Source: Streptomyces sp. yr375
GTDB lineage: Bacteria > Actinomycetota > Actinomycetes > Streptomycetales > Streptomycetaceae
Length of the DNA stretch: 64,000 nt
NCBI RefSeq assembly: GCF_900110755.1
Contig: NZ_FOFF01000015.1
Span: forward strand, 62,001 to 126,000
Reading direction: 5' to 3'
Part shown: positions 34,372-42,559 of the stretch, piece by piece
Layout: each line of letters opens with the position of its first letter
Position numbering within the stretch: position 1 is the first letter of the stretch
Notes under the pieces: model-generated
Database searches by the model: none
The model's input: the letters and a program-made list of their open reading frames with translations, nothing else
What the model was told of the DNA's origin: nothing
Program-made: the position numbers and the translations under genes

Positions 34372-35043
34372 ATGTTCGGCGTCATCGATCTCCCCACCTA
34401 TCTCGCAGGGCTCGTCCTGATCGTCCTGCTCCCCGGGCCCAACTCGCTGTACGTGCTCTCCGTCGCCGCCCGGCGCGGGATACGGGCCGGGTACACCGCC
34501 GCGGCCGGAGTGTGGTGCGGGGACGCCGTACTGATGACCCTGTCCGCCGCCGGCGTCGCCTCCCTGCTCCAGGGCAACGCCCTGCTGTTCGGGGTCGTGA
34601 AGTACGCGGGGGCCGGCTATCTGACCTGGCTGGCGATCGGGATGCTGCGGGCCGCGTGGGGGATGTGGCGGTCTCGGGGTGAGCACGGGGAGCGGGGCGG
34701 TGCCGAGGAGACGCCGGGTGCCGGGTCCGGTGCCGGGGCTGTGGAGCGGCCGTTTCGGCGGGCCCTCGTCATCAGCCTGTTCAACCCCAAGGCGATCCTG
34801 TTCTTCGTCGCCTTCTTCGTGCAGTTCGTCGACCCGGGGTACGCGTACCCAGCGGTCTCGTTCGTCGTACTGGGCGCGTTCGCGCAGCTCGCGAGCTTCC
34901 TCTATCTCACCGCGCTGATATTCGGCGGCACCCGCCTGGCGGGCGCCTTCCGCCGCCGCACCCGCCTGGCGGCCGGCGCCACCTCCGCCGCGGGGGCGCT
35001 CTTCCTCGGCTTCGCGGTGAAGCTGACGTTGGCGAGCGCCTGA
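34372..35043 (+). CDS. LysE/RhtB-family amino-acid exporter
   Basis: 223 residues, about six helices. It has the family start LVLIVLLPGPNSLYVLSVAARRG, and after a variable hydrophilic Gly/Glu loop, RALVISLFNPKAILFFVAFFVQF. It is closest in style to LeuE-type leucine effluxers, but the substrate is uncertain. Same strand as the Uma2 gene, 30 bp after it; convergent with the monooxygenase. Confidence 0.85.
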   Translation: MFGVIDLPTYLAGLVLIVLLPGPNSLYVLSVAARRGIRAGYTAAAGVWCGDAVLMTLSAAGVASLLQGNALLFGVVKYAGAGYLTWLAIGMLRAAWGMWRSRGEHGERGGAEETPGAGSGAGAVERPFRRALVISLFNPKAILFFVAFFVQFVDPGYAYPAVSFVVLGAFAQLASFLYLTALIFGGTRLAGAFRRRTRLAAGATSAAGALFLGFAVKLTLASA

Positions 35044-35051
35044 GGGGCCGG

Positions 35052-36407
35052 TTAGAAGCCGACGCGTGCCTTGTACTCCTCCAGCAGCTCGGTTGCCATT
35101 CCTGGCTTGCCTGCCCAGCCCACGTAGCCGTCCGGGCGGATCAGGAACAAGTCGTCCTCCAGGGTTAGTTCGGTCCAGTTCGGGCCCTTGAGGTGGTCGA
35201 AGAGGCGGGTGCCGTTGGTTGTCAGGTCGGGGACGCGGTCGCCGGTGTGCAGGGTGGCCGGGGTCGGCCTTGTTTCCTGGGTGAGTGACGACTCGCGGTA
35301 GTTCAGGCCCAGTTGGCGGGTGGTCGGGCCGCGGCGGGCCCGCTGGTGGTGGATCGCCGTCGACAGTCCGAGGACGTACGCGGCCACCGGGCGGCGCTCC
35401 TCCTCGTAGGTGTCCAGCAGGGCTTTCGGTGCCCGGCCCGTCAGTACCGCGCCCAGTTTCCAGCCCAGGTTGTAGGCGTCCTGGACGCCGGTGTTGAGGC
35501 CCTGGCCGCCGGCGGGGGAGTGGACGTGGGCGGCGTCGCCGGCGAGGAAGACGCGGCCGGCGCGGTAGCGGTCCGCCAGGGCGGCGCGGGGGCGGAAGTC
35601 CGAGGACCAGCGGACCTCGGTGACGTCCTCGGGCGCGAGGTGCGTGCGCTCGGCGACCACCTTCCGGACGCCCGCGAGGGAGAGGTCGATGTCCGTGCCC
35701 TCCGGGAACTGCGCCACCAACTGGAAGTCCGCCGTGCCCGCCAGGGGGCAGATCGCCAGGAATCCGGTGCCGGTGTCGGTGCCGGTCGTAGGGAAGATGT
35801 GCCACCAGGTCCGGGGCAGTCCGGTGATTCGTACGTCCGCCACCAGGAGTGGGTTCGGGTCGACCGGTTCGCCCGTCATGGCGATGCCGAGCGCCCGGCG
35901 GATCGTCGAGCGGCCACCGTCGGCCGCCACGGCGTACCGCGCGCGGACGGGCTCGCCGGTGGCGAAGTGCGCCGTCACGCCGTCCGGGTCCTGGTCGACG
36001 CGTACGACCTCCCGGCCGAAGGCGACCGTGCCGCCCAGCTCTTCCAGCCGCGCCCGCAGGATCTCCTGGTTGCGCCACTGCGGGACCATCCAGGGGGCGG
36101 TGAAGCGGGAGCCCTCCTCGCCGTCCCGCGCAGGGTCGAACATCGCCTGCTCGCCGCGCTGCCTGCCGTCCGCCCAGATCATGCCCGCCGGGTACGGGCC
36201 GCCGGCGGCGAGGGTCTCGTCCAGGACGCCGAGATCCTCGTAGACCTCCAGGGTGCGCGGCTGGAGGCCCTTGCCTCGGGAGCCGGGGGTGAGGGTCTCG
36301 CCGCGTTCCACCACCAGCGCCGGCACACCGCGCCGGGCCAGGTCGATGCCGAGGGTCAGTCCGGTGGGGCCCGCGCCGACGATCAGTACGTCTGTCTCTG
36401 AATTCAT
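35052..36407 (-). CDS. FAD-dependent aromatic monooxygenase (PHBH fold)
   Basis: 451 residues. Class A flavin hydroxylase of the type that acts on phenols, polyketides or antibiotics such as rifampicin and tetracycline. It has the GxGxxG motif VLIVGAGPTGLTLGIDLARRG, the second FAD motif in GDAAHVHSPAGGQGLNTGVQD, and a DG-type segment VAADGGRSTIRRALG. It is divergently transcribed from a TetR regulator across two perfect operators, the usual arrangement for drug-inducible detoxification. The substrate is unknown. Confidence 0.9.
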   Translation of the reverse strand: MNSETDVLIVGAGPTGLTLGIDLARRGVPALVVERGETLTPGSRGKGLQPRTLEVYEDLGVLDETLAAGGPYPAGMIWADGRQRGEQAMFDPARDGEEGSRFTAPWMVPQWRNQEILRARLEELGGTVAFGREVVRVDQDPDGVTAHFATGEPVRARYAVAADGGRSTIRRALGIAMTGEPVDPNPLLVADVRITGLPRTWWHIFPTTGTDTGTGFLAICPLAGTADFQLVAQFPEGTDIDLSLAGVRKVVAERTHLAPEDVTEVRWSSDFRPRAALADRYRAGRVFLAGDAAHVHSPAGGQGLNTGVQDAYNLGWKLGAVLTGRAPKALLDTYEEERRPVAAYVLGLSTAIHHQRARRGPTTRQLGLNYRESSLTQETRPTPATLHTGDRVPDLTTNGTRLFDHLKGPNWTELTLEDDLFLIRPDGYVGWAGKPGMATELLEEYKARVGF

Positions 36408-36416
36408 CAGCCGCTC

Positions 36417-36468
36417 CTTAACGTCGTTAAGTTCCGTCTCTCATGACAGTGGACTTAACGGCGTTAAG
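36417..36468. promoter_or_regulatory. Two perfect CTTAACG-N-CGTTAAG operators
   Basis: CTTAACGTCGTTAAG (36417-36431) and CTTAACGGCGTTAAG (36454-36468) are perfect 7+1+7 palindromes with centres 37 bp apart in the 70-bp divergent promoter region. One lies next to each start codon, so the TetR protein at 36478 probably represses both genes. Confidence 0.88.
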
Positions 36469-36477
36469 CTGTCAAGT

Positions 36478-37128
36478 GTGAGTACCGAACGACGTGCGCC
36501 CCTCGACCGCAAGCGGGTCGCGGACACCGCCCTGAAGCTGCTGAACGACGTCGGTCTGGACGGGCTGAGCCTGCGGGCCATCGCCCGTGAGCTGGACGTC
36601 AAGGCACCCGCCCTGTACTGGCACTTCAAGGACAAACAGGCCCTGCTCGACGAGATGGCGACCGAGATGTACCGGCGCATGGTCGCCGGGACCGCTCTCG
36701 ACCCCGGTGACACCTGGCAGGAGCGGTTGCGCAAGTCCAGCCACGGCCTGCGCGGGGAGCTGCGCGGCTACCGCGACGGCGCGAAGGTGTTCAGCGGCTC
36801 GCGCTTCACGGGGATCGAGCACGCCGAGCAGATGGAGGACACCCTGCGCCTGTTCACGGCCGCCGGTTTCACCCTCGCCCAGGCGGTCCGCGCGACCGCG
36901 ACGACGTACCTCTACACGCTCGGCTTCGTCACCGAGGAACAGGGCGTCGAGCCGCTGCCCGACGAGCGGCGCGAGGGGTACGACGTCGCGGAACGGGCCC
37001 GGCGGATGAGTGACTTCCCGCTGGCCGCACGGGCGGGCGCGGAGATCTTCGCCGACTACGACCGGCACTTCGAGGAGGGGCTGGAGCTTGTCCTGGCTGG
37101 GATCGCCGTGCGTTTCGGGGGGTCGTGA
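36478..37128 (+). CDS. TetR regulator of the monooxygenase
   Basis: 216 residues from GTG 36478. The DNA-binding domain is close to true TetR: LKLLNDVGLDGLSLRAIARE, then LDVKAPALYWHFKDKQALLD. The C-terminal half fits the TetR_C (tetracycline repressor-like) domain with FTLAQAVRATATTYLYTLGFV. Operators overlap its own promoter, suggesting autoregulation and ligand-induced release. Confidence 0.92.
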   Translation: MSTERRAPLDRKRVADTALKLLNDVGLDGLSLRAIARELDVKAPALYWHFKDKQALLDEMATEMYRRMVAGTALDPGDTWQERLRKSSHGLRGELRGYRDGAKVFSGSRFTGIEHAEQMEDTLRLFTAAGFTLAQAVRATATTYLYTLGFVTEEQGVEPLPDERREGYDVAERARRMSDFPLAARAGAEIFADYDRHFEEGLELVLAGIAVRFGGS

Positions 37129-37131
37129 GCC

Positions 37132-38301
37132 TTACTTGGTGCGGGACAGGGCCGTCCGTAGGCGGGGGGTCAGCGGCTTCTCCACGAAGCGGTTCAGGAG
37201 CCAGGCCAGCAGCAGCATCGACGTGAGGGTCAGGGCGAAGGTCGCCGCCGACGGCAGGTGCAGGCCGCGGTGCAGGGAGCGGATGACCACCCAGCCGAGA
37301 TGCTCGTGGACCAGGTAGAAGGGGTAGGTCAGGGCCCCGGCGACCGTCAGCCGGCGCCAGTTCGGGCGGTTGTCGCGGTTCAGCCGGCCGAGCGCGATCG
37401 CCGCCACGGCCACGAAGCCGAAGGCGACCACGCCGACGATGCCGAGCGTGGTGCGGTGGGCGAAGGCGTCCGGGTCCGACGCGTTCCACAGGTCGCGCAC
37501 CGCGTAGTGCTGGCCGATCAGGAAGCTGACGACGACGATGGCCCAGGCGTAGGCGTCCCGGCGGTCGCGGTGGACGAGATAGAGGCCGATGCCGCCGATG
37601 AAGAACGCCGCGTACTCGGGCATCAGCACCAGGTCGAGCAGCGGCTCGTGCGCCGCCTGCGCGAGTGCCGCCGCCAGCGTCCAGCCCGCGCAGAACATCA
37701 CGACCCGCCGGCGGTTCGCCCCCGGCAGGACGACGCACACCGCGAACAGCGCGTAGAAGCGGATCTCCACCCACAGCGTCCAGCACACGCCGAGCACCCG
37801 GTCCGCGCCCAGCGGCTGCTGGAGCAGGGTCAGGTTCACCAGCGCGTCGCTCGGCGCGACGGCCTCGTAGACGACCGAGGGCAGGGCGAACACCGCCGTC
37901 ACGAGCAGGACGGCGACCCAGTACGCCGGCATCAGCCGGGACACCCGGGACGCGACGAACGACTGGAGGGTCCGGCCCCAGCCGCTCATGCAGATCACGA
38001 ACCCGCTGATCACGAAGAAGACCTGGAAGCCGAGGCAGCCGTAGGCGGCGAACTGGTGCAGCGTCGGGAACTGGAGCCGCGGCGAGCTGCCCCACGCCCG
38101 GGTGACGTCGCCGCCGCGGCCCGCGTAGTGGTACACCGCCACCATCAGCGCGGCGAGCAGCCGCAGCCCGTCCAGCGCCCGAAGCCGGACCTCACGGACC
38201 TCACGGACCTCACGGACCTCAGGGACTCCATGGACCTCACCGACCTCGCGGTCTTCCCGGTGCGCTGGTGCCTCGGACGTGCTCACGACCGTCTCGGTCA
38301 T
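37132..38301 (-). CDS. Membrane acyltransferase (OafA/YrhL-type)
   Basis: 389 residues with about ten helices. It has the acyltransferase-3 start LRALDGLRLLAALMVAVYHYAGRGG and a family pattern of conserved His/Arg (FQVFFVISGFVICMSGWGR). Such enzymes O-acylate exported glycans. It is downstream of the truncated glycosyltransferase by 22 bp, so it belongs to the glycopolymer cluster. The N-terminus carries EVR repeats from a 9-bp tandem repeat. The ATG at 38301 has AAGGG upstream. Confidence 0.85.
   Translation of the reverse strand: MTETVVSTSEAPAHREDREVGEVHGVPEVREVREVREVRLRALDGLRLLAALMVAVYHYAGRGGDVTRAWGSSPRLQFPTLHQFAAYGCLGFQVFFVISGFVICMSGWGRTLQSFVASRVSRLMPAYWVAVLLVTAVFALPSVVYEAVAPSDALVNLTLLQQPLGADRVLGVCWTLWVEIRFYALFAVCVVLPGANRRRVVMFCAGWTLAAALAQAAHEPLLDLVLMPEYAAFFIGGIGLYLVHRDRRDAYAWAIVVVSFLIGQHYAVRDLWNASDPDAFAHRTTLGIVGVVAFGFVAVAAIALGRLNRDNRPNWRRLTVAGALTYPFYLVHEHLGWVVIRSLHRGLHLPSAATFALTLTSMLLLAWLLNRFVEKPLTPRLRTALSRTK
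38187..38222 (-). repeat. Four in-frame 9-bp repeats (EVR)
   Basis: GGACCTCAC on the plus strand is repeated four times (last copy with one change), encoding EVREVREVREVR-like text in the cytosolic N-terminus of the acyltransferase. Its length is likely to vary between strains. Confidence 0.9.
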
Positions 38302-38323
38302 GGTGGTAACCCTTCTCGTACGT

Positions 38324-39068
38324 CTAGTCCGACTTCAGGAGCCGGGACGAGTGGTTGCCGAGTTGGACGCGGACCGCCTCCTTGCGTGCGAGCTGCCGGA
38401 TCGACCGGCCCCGCGCGCCGAGCAGGTCCGCGACGCGCGCGACCTCGGTCCAGACCCGGGCGCGGTCGCCGCCCGCGATCGCCGCCGCGGCGAGCAGCCG
38501 GCACGCCTCCTCCGGCTCGCCGCGCCGGGCCCGTATCTCCGCCATCCCGACGAGGACGTCCACCGGCTGCCGGCGGCGCAGGATCTCGGTGCCGACCCGC
38601 AGCGCGTCGTCGTGCCGGCCCGCCGTGAAGTGCCGGACGAAGTCCTCGGCGAGGTACGTGCCGTGCCGGGCGAGGACGGCGGAGAACCGCTCGTTCGGGG
38701 ACCCGGAGCCCGTACCATCCCCGTCCGGCCGGCCGCCCCTCGTCTCCAGGCCCAGTGCCGCCGTCATCCGGGCGGCGAACGCGGGGATGTCGAACAGTTC
38801 CTGGACGTCCCGGTAGTCGGTCTCCGAGACCTCCTCGTCCAGCACCCGGCGCAGCGCGTCGAGGGCCGCCTCGGGCGTGTACTCGGCGAACGAGCGGTAC
38901 CCGGCGACGCCCTCCAGCACCTCCCGGGACCCGACCCGGTGATACGTCACCGTCCGCAGCCGCTGCTGCACCGCCTCGACCACCGACAGCGGCATCGGGT
39001 CGTCGACGCTGGACAGGAAGAAGACGTCGGAGGCGGCGAGTTCCTCCCGGACGCGGTCGCGGGAGAGC
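38324..39068 (-). pseudogene. Family-4-type glycosyltransferase, 5' part deleted
   Basis: The minus-strand frame carries the C-terminal half of a GT-B glycosyltransferase (DRVREELAASDVFFLSSVDD, then PMPLSVVEAVQQ, SREVLEGVAGYRSF) and a helical TPR-like tail (EDFVRHFTAGRHDDALRVG, EACRLLAAAAIAGG). The N-terminal nucleotide-sugar-binding half is missing. At about 39068 the sequence switches to a gene on the opposite strand. The ORF that continues to 39238 is only antisense to that gene. Confidence 0.78.
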
Positions 39069-40205
39069 GTGCACGCGGACTCGCTGCGCGAGGTCACGGC
39101 CGTCGAGTTCCTGCGCGCGATGACCCGGACCTCGTACGACGTCCTCGTCCTCGCGCTGGTCGGCGGCGGCGTCCAGGCGATCCTGCACGGCCTCAAGCGG
39201 GTCTGGGAGGGCGAGCCGGACCGTCCCGTCGTCGTCACGGGCTATGTCGGCGTCGTATACGAGAAGCTCGCCGACGGTCTGCTGCTGCGGCACGGCGCGG
39301 ACCTCGTCCTCGCCAACTCCCGCCAGGACGCGGAGCGGTTCCGCGCCGTGTACGAGGGGGTGGGCGCCGACGCCTCGGCGGTGACCGAGGTCGCCCTGCC
39401 GTTCCTCGGCGGGGCCGCTTACCCGGGCGAACACGATCCGTACACGGTCGTCTTCGCCGCGCAGCCCTCCGTACCGGACAGCCGCAGGGACCGTACGTAC
39501 CTGCTGAACCGGCTGATCCAGCACGCGCGGTTGAACCCCGAGCGCGAGGTGCTGCTGAAGCTCCGCTCGAAGCCGGGTGAACACACCACCCACATCGAGG
39601 AGTTGCCGTACCAGAAGCTGGCGCAGAAGCATGAGCTGCCGGCCAACTTCCGCCTGGTGTACGGGAACATGGGCGAGGTCCTCGACCGCACCGACCTCAT
39701 GGTCACGGTCAGTTCGACGGCCGCCCTGGAGTCCCTGCACCGGCGCGTGCCCACGGTCGTCCTGACCGACCTCGGGGTGCGTGAGGCGCTCGGCAACCAC
39801 CACTTCGTCGGCTCCGGCTGCCTGGCCTCCTGGGACCAGCTCGACGCCGGCCACCGCCCGGCCCCCGACGAGGACTGGGTGTCCCGGCAGGGCGTCGTCG
39901 CGGGCGGCGGCTCGTACGCCTCCGCGTGGGACGCGGTCGGCGAGCGCATCGCCAAGCTCCTCGCCCGCCCCGGCGGTCTGCCGCCCCTGACCCCCTACTA
40001 CAGCCCCGCCACCGCCCCCGGCTACCTCCCCGGCATCCTCGCCCGCCACCACCTGGGCACCGACGGCAGCCCGCTGCCCGGCGCCCCCACCGGCGACAAG
40101 GACCCGGGCCCGGTGCGCCAGATGGTCCGCCGGGCGGCGCGGGGCGCTTACCGGCACGGGGTGCAGCGGGTCGCTCCGGTGATCCGCCGGATGGGCGAAC
40201 TGTGA
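39069..40205 (+). pseudogene. DUF6716-like glycosyltransferase, 5' part deleted
   Basis: 378 codons from the deletion junction. Family text begins in the middle: SLREVTAVEFLRAMTRTSYD, VLALVGGGVQAILHGLKRVW, then a C-terminal GT-B half (EVLLKLRSKPGEHTTHIEEL, LMVTVSSTAALESLHRRVPT). The ~80-100 N-terminal residues of intact relatives are absent. A GTG at 39069 happens to follow GGGAGAG by only 2 bases, so weak expression of a truncated protein cannot be ruled out. It is followed by the neuA/neuB-like genes. Confidence 0.72.
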
Positions 40206-40240
40206 GCCACCGTCCCTTTCCGCGCCGACGAGAGGTGCCC

Positions 40241-41479
40241 ATGTCCGACTCATCAGCGGGGGCGCGCCGCGTGCTCGCCGTGATTCCCGCGCGCGGCGGA
40301 TCCAAGGGGGTCCCCGCGAAGAACCTCGCCCCCGTCAGCGGGGTGCCGCTCGTCGCCCGGGCGGTGCGGGAGTGCCGGGCGACCCGGCTGGTCACGGACG
40401 TCGTGGTGTCCACCGACGACCAGGCCATCGCGGCGGCGGCGCGCGAGGCGGGCGCCGAGGTCGTGCTGCGCCCCGCCGCCATCGCCGGTGACACCGCGAC
40501 CTCCGAGGCGGCCGTCCTGCACGCCATGGACGCCCACGAGGCCCTGCACGGAGCGCCCGTGGACGTCGTCCTGCTCGTCCAGTGCACCAGCCCGTTCCTC
40601 GTCCGCGAGGACGTCGACGGCGTCGCGGGCGCGGTCGCCGAGCAGGGCGCCGACACCGCCGTCACCGTCGCACCCTTCCACGGCTTCGTCTGGCGCCACG
40701 CGGACGAGACGGACGAGACAGGTGCGGCGGGCGAGGGAGGCTTCGGCGTCAACCACGACAAGTCGTACCGTCCGCGCCGCCAGGACCGTCCCCAGGACTT
40801 CCTGGAGACCGGCGCCGCCTACGCGATGGACGCGGCCGGCTTCCGCGAGCACCGGCACCGCTTCTTCGGCCGCACCGAACTCGTCCGCACCGACCCCGCC
40901 CGGGTGTTGGAGATCGACGACCCGCACGACCTGGCGCGGGCCAGGGCGTTGGCCCCGATGTTCGACGCCGACCGGTCCGGCGCCCTCCCGGCCTTCGACG
41001 ACATCGACGCCGTCGTCCTCGACTTCGACGGCACCCAGACCGACGACCGGGTGCTGATCGACTCCGACGGACGGGAGTTCGTCTCCGTCCACCGCGGCGA
41101 CGGCCTCGGCATCGCCGCCCTGCGCCGCAGCGGCCTGCGGATGCTGATCCTCTCCACCGAACAGAACCCCGTCGTCGCCGCCCGCGCCCGGAAGCTCAGA
41201 CTCCCGGTCCTGCACGGCATCGACCGCAAGGACCTCGCACTCAAGCAGTGGTGCGAGGAACAGGGCATCGCGCCGGAGCGCGTGCTCTACGTCGGCAACG
41301 ACGTCAACGACCTCCCCTGCTTCGCCCTCGTCGGCTGGCCGGTGGCGGTCGCGAGCGCCCACGACGTCGTACGGGGCGCCGCCCGCGCGGTCACCGCCCT
41401 CCCCGGTGGCGACGGCGCGATCCGGGAGATCGCCGGCTGGCTCCTCGGCCCCTCCCTCGACACCACCCTCCCCCAGTAA
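40241..41479 (+). CDS. CMP-nonulosonate cytidylyltransferase fused to HAD phosphatase
   Basis: 412 residues. The N-terminal half is a CMP-sialate/CMP-Kdo-type synthetase (VIPARGGSKGVPAKN, VLLVQCTSPFL, RPQDFLETGAAYAMD). The C-terminal half (from ~residue 255) is a KdsC-like HAD phosphatase with DFDGTQTDD, ILSTEQNPVVAARARKL and GNDVNDLPC. The fusion lets one protein remove the 9-phosphate made by a phosphate-forming synthase and activate the sugar with CTP. With the adjacent NeuB it implies synthesis of a CMP-nonulosonic acid such as Kdn. ATG 40241 follows GAGAGG. Confidence 0.88.
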   Translation: MSDSSAGARRVLAVIPARGGSKGVPAKNLAPVSGVPLVARAVRECRATRLVTDVVVSTDDQAIAAAAREAGAEVVLRPAAIAGDTATSEAAVLHAMDAHEALHGAPVDVVLLVQCTSPFLVREDVDGVAGAVAEQGADTAVTVAPFHGFVWRHADETDETGAAGEGGFGVNHDKSYRPRRQDRPQDFLETGAAYAMDAAGFREHRHRFFGRTELVRTDPARVLEIDDPHDLARARALAPMFDADRSGALPAFDDIDAVVLDFDGTQTDDRVLIDSDGREFVSVHRGDGLGIAALRRSGLRMLILSTEQNPVVAARARKLRLPVLHGIDRKDLALKQWCEEQGIAPERVLYVGNDVNDLPCFALVGWPVAVASAHDVVRGAARAVTALPGGDGAIREIAGWLLGPSLDTTLPQ

Positions 41480-41491
41480 GGACGTTCCACG

Positions 41492-42466
41492 ATGAGCACC
41501 ACCACCTCTCCCACCACCACCGCGCCCACCAGCATCAACTCCCGCCTCCGCTTCCTCGGTTCACGCCCCGTCGGCCCCGGCCACCCGGTCTACGTCACCG
41601 GCGAGATCGGCATCAACCACAACGGCGACCTCGACAACGCCTTCAAGCTGATCGACGCCGCCGCCGAAGCCGGCTGCGACGCCGTCAAGTTCCAGAAGCG
41701 CACGCCCGAGATCTGCACCCCGCGCGACCAGTGGGACATCGAGCGCGACACGCCCTGGGGCCGGATGACGTACATCGACTACCGCCACCGCGTCGAGTTC
41801 GGCGAGGACGACTACCGCCGGATCGACGAGTACTGCAAGACCAGGAACATCGCCTGGTTCGCGTCCCCGTGGGACACCGAGGCGGTCGCCTTCCTGGAGA
41901 AGTTCGACGTCCCCGCGCACAAGGTGGCCTCCGCCTCCCTCACGGACGACGAGCTGCTGCGCGCCCTGCGCGCCACCGGCAAGACGATCATCCTCTCCAC
42001 CGGCATGTCGACCCCGAAGCAGATCCGCCACGCGGTCGAGGTCCTGGGCAGCGACAACATCCTGCTCTGCCACGCCACGTCGACCTACCCGGCGAAGGCC
42101 GAGGAGCTCAACCTCCGCGTGATCAACACGCTGGAGAAGGAGTACCCCAACGTCCCGATCGGCTACTCCGGCCACGAGACGGGCCTCCAGACCTCCCTCG
42201 CCGCCGTCGCCCTCGGCGCCCTCTTCGTCGAGCGCCACATCACCCTCGACCGCGCGATGTGGGGCTCCGACCAGGCCGCCTCCGTCGAGCCGGGCGGCCT
42301 CACCCGCCTCGTCCGCGACATCCGCACCATCGAGGCCTCCCTCGGCGACGGCGTCAAGAAGGTCTACGACTCCGAGCTCGGCCCCATGAAGAAGCTGCGC
42401 CGCGTGCCGGGCGCCGTCGCGGCGGCCGAGATCGCGGCGGCAGCGGGCGAACCGATCGCGGTGTGA
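41492..42466 (+). CDS. Nonulosonate synthase, NeuB-like
   Basis: 324 residues. Condenses phosphoenolpyruvate with a hexose (phosphate) to a nine-carbon sugar acid. Visible family features are VTGEIGINHNGDLDNAFKLI, DAVKFQKR, STGMSTPKQI, LLCHATSTYPA and GYSGHETGLQTSLAAVALGA. It is shorter than usual NeuB (~340-350) and seems to lack the C-terminal SAF (antifreeze-like) domain. Starts 13 bp after the cytidylyltransferase stop. Confidence 0.9.
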   Translation: MSTTTSPTTTAPTSINSRLRFLGSRPVGPGHPVYVTGEIGINHNGDLDNAFKLIDAAAEAGCDAVKFQKRTPEICTPRDQWDIERDTPWGRMTYIDYRHRVEFGEDDYRRIDEYCKTRNIAWFASPWDTEAVAFLEKFDVPAHKVASASLTDDELLRALRATGKTIILSTGMSTPKQIRHAVEVLGSDNILLCHATSTYPAKAEELNLRVINTLEKEYPNVPIGYSGHETGLQTSLAAVALGALFVERHITLDRAMWGSDQAASVEPGGLTRLVRDIRTIEASLGDGVKKVYDSELGPMKKLRRVPGAVAAAEIAAAAGEPIAV

Positions 42467-42559
42467 CCGGACAGTCCCCACTGCACGCCGCATACGGCAT
42501 ACCGCACGCCTTATGCCTTACGTCTCATGCCATACGCCTTACGGGATGGTCGTCCGACG

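Noticed and set aside
33475..36078. Minus-strand open frame of 867 codons
   Set aside because: Covers the mutase end, Uma2, LysE and part of the monooxygenase in a wrong frame; no recognisable domain and Pro/Arg/Gly-rich shadow composition.
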